Positions 58,813-64,000 of a stretch of DNA of 64,000 nt are shown one piece after another. Both the position numbers and the translations under genes were made by a program. This DNA is from CAWAHD01 sp963781785 (GTDB lineage: Bacteria; Planctomycetota; Planctomycetia; Isosphaerales; Isosphaeraceae), in assembly GCA_963781785.1 (NCBI GenBank), contig CAWAHD010000005.1, positions 1,550,001 through 1,614,000 of the forward strand, in the 5' to 3' direction. How positions within the stretch are numbered: position 1 is the stretch's first letter; each line of letters starts with the position of its first letter. A model generated the notes under the pieces. It did not search any database. It saw only the letters and a program-made list of their open reading frames with translations, and was not told where the DNA came from.

Positions 58813-61800
58813 ATGGTTGACCTCTTCCAGGAAATCCGCCGGCGCCGCCAGGAGATCCGGGGCGCTCTTGTCGGCGCGGCCACGGCACTTCTCTTGGTGG
58901 CTGGCTCGGCGGCCGGCTGGTGGTTTTACGCCGAGTGGCGGCTGGGGCGGATCGAACTCACCAACGAGGGAGCGCCGCTGGCGGTCCAGGTGCTATCCGA
59001 ATCGGGCGATGAGCCGCTCGGCGAGCCGCTGGACGTGGTCCGGCGCGCCACCCTCACTCTCCCCGACGGCGACTACCGGCTGCGAGTGAGCGGGTCCGGA
59101 CGGCTGAGCCAGACGTATCGATTCGCGGTGAATCGCGGTGAGCTCCAGACTCATCCGATCACGCTCGATGACTCGCGCTTGCTCTTCGAAAAGCGCCAGT
59201 TCCGTATAGCCAACGAACGGCCGGTCCCGGAACAACCGATGCGGTTTGCTCCCACCACGGTGGCGCTCGAAATCAAGCCCGGCGCCGCCGACATCCTCGA
59301 GTGGAGCCGCGACTCGCTGATCCGCCGCGATGGCACCACAGGCAAGGTGGTCTGGGACGCTCAGCGGCCGGAGAAACCGTTTGAAAGCGGCCGCGACCCG
59401 GCTGCCTGGATCAAGCCGTTCTCGGGCTCGCCTGGCGAGGCGGCGATCGTGGAGCCGGCGTTCGATCTGGACGGCGACGGACTGGCGGACGTTGTGTATG
59501 CCTTCCAGCGGACGCCTTCACTTCTGGCGCTGTCAGGCAAAGACGGGTCGCTCTTGTGGAATTACACGGCCGATCCCGACGGTCCCGGCGGCCCGCGATC
59601 TGACGGGCCGGTGTTCGCCGAACGGAGGCCCGAGGGCCGAGCGGGCGTCCTGATCGGCCCGCCCGCGGTGGTTGACTGCGATCGAGACGGCACTCTGGAC
59701 CTGATCTCCACCGTGGTTTTCTTCGAGTCGCAGCGCCAGCGGCGAGAGCGCGCGGCGCAAGCGAACCCGCGTGCTGGGACGCCCGGCCAGGCTCGGCGGT
59801 CGCAGCGCCTCGTCGTGGCCGTTTCGGGGCGATCGGGCCGATGGATCTGGAGCCACCGGCTCGACAACGAGCTCACGGTCCATACCCAAGACTCGAACAA
59901 GCGTCGGGCGACCATCGCCGGCGGTCGCGGGTCGGGGGCTGTGGTCATTCTGGATGACTCCCGCTTGATCCGGCTGGACCCAGCGAGCGGCAAGCTGCTC
60001 GGCGACGCGATCGAGAATCGGGTTTGTTCCGATCCGCGACGTCCAGCACGCCGACCTTGACGGCGACGGCCTTGCCGACACGGTCGCCCTGGGGCCAACA
60101 CCCGAAAGCGGCCAGCGAACACTGGCGGCATTTGCGGGCAACTCGGGGCGCGCGCTGTGGGTCCAGACCGTCATGGCTCCGCACGAGCCTCCGAATGACA
60201 ATGGGCCGCGGCCGGATTGGCCGCTCTTGGTCGATGTCGACGGCGACGGGCGGTGCGAAGTCGTGGTGCCCGACTCGGGGGCAACGAAGCCCGCAGGGGG
60301 TTATCGCGGCGTCACGATGCTCGACGGCGGCACGGGGAAAACTCGGTGGGTCCGGCCGATGCGGCCCGATACCGAGGCCGACGATCGCCTGGAGCACGTC
60401 ACTCTGGCGCCCGATCTCGATCAAGACGGCACGCGCGACCTGGTGATCTTCTCTCGGTTCGACGGCCGGCAGCCCGCCGTCAAGCCCAGCGCGCAGCCGA
60501 CGGAGCCGGAAGCGATCTATGTCGATGCCATTTCAGGAAGGGACGGCCATCCGCTGTGGTGGTGGCGCGCCGAGCTCGAACAGGAACGGGCCGTGGGGCT
60601 TCACGCACCTCTCTGGTGGGGCCGTGGCCCGGACGGCTGGCCGCTCCTGGCGATCGGCCTGGGGGGATATCATCAGGTCTATAGCGGGGTTGCCGGCAAT
60701 CGACCGGGAGTCGTCCACGTTCTGGAGGCTTCGACAGGACGGGAGGTGCACCGGGTCGAGGGGCTCTTGAGCCCGGCGGTGGCCGACCTGGACGGCGATG
60801 GATTGCCGGATCTCTGGGGTGAGGCCGACGGGCAGCTCAGGGCGTTTCGCGGTCCGATGCCCGAGGCCTGGCGCGCGCTCGGTTATTACGAAGCGGTCAG
60901 CCGCTATTCCGGGCCACCCGACGACAACGAAAACCACACCGCGGACCTTGATGGCGACGGGATTGGAGATGCGCTTTTGGGCGAGCTGTACTCGCCCTAC
61001 GCCAAGGACGCGCCGGGCAGCCACACGGTTGTCGTCCGGTCGGGGCGCGACGGGCACCTGCTCTGGAAGACGGCGATCAACCGGCAAGCGCCGTGGAGTG
61101 ACGACGAGACGTGGACTCGTTACGAGGCGAAGACGTTCGGCCTGCCGGACGGCGATTTCGACGGCGACCTCACGTGCGACGTGGTCGTCAAGAGTCAGAT
61201 GCGGAACCCGGACAAGAAAGAGCGCGCCAGGGTCGTCCCCCTCGACCTTCTTTCCGGCCGCACGGGGCGGCGTCTCTGGTCGGCCGGCAATCTGGATATC
61301 GACCGCGCCAGGCCAGGCAGCACGGTGGTTCAGAGTTTCAAGGTGTGCCGGATCGAGCCCGAGGGGGAATCGGTGATTCTCGCGGTCCTCTTGACGCCGA
61401 TCGTCAAGCCAGGTGGGACGCCGATGTTCCGCGACCCCTACGAGTCGCGGCTGGCGCGACTGTCGGGTCGAGATGGCCGGGTCGTCTGGGCCAAGCTTCT
61501 CCTCGATCAGATTCCCGTTCTCGGCGGCGGATTTCCTGCGCTCAACCTCGGCGACCTGGACGGAGACGGCTCGCGCGACGCCGTCGTGCTCATTCCGCTC
61601 TCGGACGCGCGGGCGAATCGAGGCCTCGAGCTGAGAGCGGTTTCCCTCCGCGATGGCGAGCCGTTCTGGTCCAGGAAAATCACGCACATCGACCCGAGGT
61701 CGTATCCCAGCGTGGCCGTCGGCGACATCGATCGAGACAATCGCGCGGAGATCGTTGTCGTCAGCAAGCAGGTCGTCCCGGGAAACAAGGTCGAGATCGT

Positions 61801-63014
61801 GCTGAGCGTGTTCGATGGCCGCGACGGCGAGGTCCGCTGGAGCTGGCACGATCGCCCGGAACAAGACCAGACCGACCGATGGTTCGGAAACGTCTGCCTT
61901 GCCGATTTCGACGGCGCGGGGAAGCGCACGGTTTGCCTCGGCTTGAGCAATCCCAGCGGTCGGCACCGGGTTGTCATCTTTGACAACGGCGGGCACGAGA
62001 CCGCGCACCGCGACGTGTCCGGAGGACAGCTTTGGCCCATGAGTGCCGTCGACGTGAATGGGGACGGGCGCGATGAGCTCGTGCTCGCGACCGACCAGAG
62101 CCTCCAGATCGTGGCGGGCGACTTGAAGGAAATCTGGTCCGTTCCGGAAACGGTACACACCGCCGGATTCGTCACTTTACCCTCGGGCGGTCCAGCGCCG
62201 ACACTGCTCGTTCACCCGGCGCTGGGCCGCGACGCGGCGACCGGGCATCCGCGGTGGGCGGGCAATGCCCACGGTTACCCGTTCAATATCTGGCGGGTCG
62301 ATCTGGTCGACCCCGGGGAAGGGACGCGTCTGCCGCTCTTGTTTCCGTGGAGCTCCCGGCAAGTCTGCTACCAGGCGCTGCCTGCGACCGCCACGGGGAA
62401 ATTTGCACCGCCGCACGGTAAACCGGTGCCACCTGGACTTGCTCGGAATGACCCGCGCTGGACCCGGGGTCTGCCTTCGCGCGACCCGCTGAGGGCGGTG
62501 ACCGGCGCGACGACGATTCTGACCGTGGTCGGGCTCGCATTCGTCAACGTCGCGGTGCCGCTCCTCGTGCTTCGCCTGGCGGCGCGGCGGCGGCGCTTTA
62601 CCATGCGCGTCTTGATGGCGCTTCCGGTGGCGGCCGCCGTTCCGCTCATGGCGCTGCTCACTGTCGAGCCGATCTTCGCGGCGCGCTCGGATCCGTGGAT
62701 CGCCTCGGCAAAGCTCGAGTTTGCGGTGGGCACGCTCGTGAGTCTCCCGATACTGGCCTACGCGGCCGTCGCGTGTCTTGGCCTGGTCGCACGGCGGTGG
62801 AAGGGACTCGGCGGCGCTGGCCGCGCTCACAATGGTCTTGTCTCTGATCATCGGGGGCGCCTGGATCTGGGTCGACAGGAAGTCGATGCCGGCGATCGAA
62901 CGTTACGGGTGGCCAGGCTGGTACCTGGTCTTCATACCGGGTGCTTACGCGGCCGGTGCGCTTGTGCTCGTCGGGGGAATCTTCCGCGGGGTTTTGAGGG
63001 TCGTGAGAGCATGA
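58813..63014 (+). CDS. Giant FG-GAP/PQQ-repeat protein, copy 2; two frame changes
   Basis: About 1400 residues from MVDLFQEIRRRRQEIRGALV, with a GGAAGG-like site upstream. Same plan as copy 1: TM helix (AATALLLVAGSAAGWWFYAE), PEGA-like domain (LPDGDYRLRVSGSGRLSQTY), twelve Asp-rich loops (DLDGDGLADVVY, DLDQDGTRDLVI, DFDGDLTCDVVV, DVNGDGRDELVL) with SGKDGSLLWNY-type strands, and a C-terminal multi-helix region (LTVVGLAFVNVAVPLLVLRL; LTMVLSLIIGGAWIWVDRKS). Frame changes near 60030 and 62810. Some loops lack one Asp (DIDRDNRAEI, DFDGAGKRT). It follows copy 1 after 91 bp and overlaps copy 3 as ATGA. Confidence 0.82.
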
Positions 63015-64000
63015 GGTTTCTCGAGCAATCCATTGAGCAAATCCGCCGCCGGCGGAAATCGATCCAGAACGCCGCGATCGGGGCGATCGCGACGGTGCTC
63101 CTGGCGGCTGGCTCGGTGGCCGGCTGGCGCTTTTACGCCGAGTGGCGGGAGGGCCGGATCGAGCTGATCACCGAGGACGCTCCGGTGGTCGCGCAGGTCC
63201 TCGCCGAGTCGGACGACACCACGATCGGCGAGCCGTTTGACCTGGTCACGCGCGCTGTCATCACACTGCCGGCCGGCGAATACCGGCTGCGGGTCAACGG
63301 CATGGGCCGGCTGGGGCGAACCTATCGGTTCACCGTCAACCGCGGCGAGAAAGAAACGCACTCGATCTCGATCGATGAGGGCCGCCTGCTCGGAGGCGAG
63401 CGAGGCGCGAGTACGGGTATCAACGTCAGACCCAAGGAAGTGTCGCGACCGTTCGCGCGGGTCACTGTTGCGCTTGAGCTGACTCCTGGGAAGGCCGATT
63501 TGATCGAATGGTCAAAGGGGTCGCTCGTCCGATTTGACTGTAGCACGACCGGAAAGGTGGTCTGGGACGCGTGTCATCCTGGCAAACCAGTCGATCGCAG
63601 CCGCGATCCGGGCCATTGGCTGCGGGACTTTTCCCCGAATAGCCGGCGCGCTGAGCTAGTCAATCCCGCACCCGATCTCGACGGCGACGGCACCGGCGAC
63701 ATCCTCTGTGTTCTTCCGGGTGAGTCGGCGTTTCTCGCACTCTCGGGCAAGGATGGCTCAATGCTCTGGAACTACATTGCCGAGCTCGATGGTCCGGGCG
63801 GGCCCAAGCCCGATGGTCCCGTCTTTGACATTCGCGACAAGCCGGCGATGAGGTACAACTCGCTCTTGGGCGCCCCCGTCATGGCAGACGTCGATCGCGA
63901 CGGATCACTGGACCTGATTGCCACAATTTACTTCAGCGAGTCTGCCGAGGAAGTCCAGCGCCGAACGGCGGGAACGCAACAAACGAGCGCGCGTCGGACC
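63011..64000 (+). CDS. Giant FG-GAP/PQQ-repeat protein, copy 3, cut by window end
   Basis: MRFLEQSIEQIRRRRKSIQN starts at 63011, its ATG overlapping the stop of copy 2. TM helix (IGAIATVLLAAGSVAGWRFY), then the PEGA-like domain (LPAGEYRLRVNGMGRLGRTY, FTVNRGEKETHSISIDEGRL) and the first repeats (DLDGDGTGDILC, SGKDGSMLWNYIAE, DVDRDGSLDLIA). No frame change in the 990 bases seen. The N-terminal 130 residues are closer to copies 1 and 2 than to anything else here, showing local tandem duplication. The rest lies outside the window. Confidence 0.88.
   Translation, partial: MRFLEQSIEQIRRRRKSIQNAAIGAIATVLLAAGSVAGWRFYAEWREGRIELITEDAPVVAQVLAESDDTTIGEPFDLVTRAVITLPAGEYRLRVNGMGRLGRTYRFTVNRGEKETHSISIDEGRLLGGERGASTGINVRPKEVSRPFARVTVALELTPGKADLIEWSKGSLVRFDCSTTGKVVWDACHPGKPVDRSRDPGHWLRDFSPNSRRAELVNPAPDLDGDGTGDILCVLPGESAFLALSGKDGSMLWNYIAELDGPGGPKPDGPVFDIRDKPAMRYNSLLGAPVMADVDRDGSLDLIATIYFSESAEEVQRRTAGTQQTSARRT

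Noticed and set aside
60533..62158. 541-codon minus-strand open frame
   Set aside because: Antisense to propeller copy 2; the Asp-rich codons read backwards give long open frames.

Overview
The window looks like chromosomal DNA of a high-GC planctomycete, most likely the Isosphaeraceae (Singulisphaera/Isosphaera/Paludisphaera type). The evidence is a DUF1501 + DUF1549/DUF1553 pair, a DUF1559 prepilin-like protein, an ECF sigma/anti-sigma pair, PDZ and TlpA exported proteins, DUF4058 and DUF2911 proteins, giant FG-GAP proteins, REP palindromes with RAYT transposases and an ISKra4 transposase. I saw no tRNA, rRNA or CRISPR.

Layout. 1-10 kb (mostly minus strand): partial PIG-L deacetylase, DUF2911 protein, an esterase relic, a PHP-like exported protein coupled to an RsmB-like methyltransferase, a six-unit palindromic array attached to a RAYT gene, and YgiQ. 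10-20 kb: a membrane protein, parDE, a beta-lactamase-fold hydrolase, then a minus-strand run of sigma factor, anti-sigma, PDZ protein, TlpA thioredoxin, DUF971 and glycosyltransferase. 20-32 kb: DUF1501, DUF1549/1553, DUF1559, leuB, a tail-anchored Ser/Thr kinase, a zinc-ribbon protein and a YfhO-like membrane protein. 32-46 kb: acyl-CoA dehydrogenase overlapping a sugar-type ABC permease, a lone ASPIC/UnbV protein, rpsI-rplM, a receiver-HATPase regulator, alaS, an HtrA-like protease, and an ExbB-ExbD-ExbD-membrane protein operon. 46-52 kb: repeat-rich DNA with a second Y1 transposase, an ISKra4 element and DUF4058. 52-64 kb: a two-gene cassette of unknown function, then three tandem ~1400-residue paralogues, each with an N-terminal membrane anchor, a PEGA-like domain, about twelve Asp-rich FG-GAP loops mixed with PQQ-like strands, and a multi-pass C-terminus; the third runs off the window.

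Two points shape the reading. First, roughly half of the genes change reading frame one or more times while their protein motifs stay intact, including essential alaS and leuB. Errors are densest at 24.6-31.7 kb and 44.2-46.0 kb. This fits uncorrected indels (often in homopolymers) better than decay, so split genes are listed as single genes with the estimated frame-change positions. Second, at least four palindromic repeat families are scattered through intergenic DNA, and at four genes the palindrome itself supplies or abuts the stop codon.

The best candidate for something undescribed is the tandem array of giant double-anchored propeller proteins at 54.4-64 kb with the coupled two-gene cassette just before it. 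The REP/RAYT system with composite A+B palindromes is the second.
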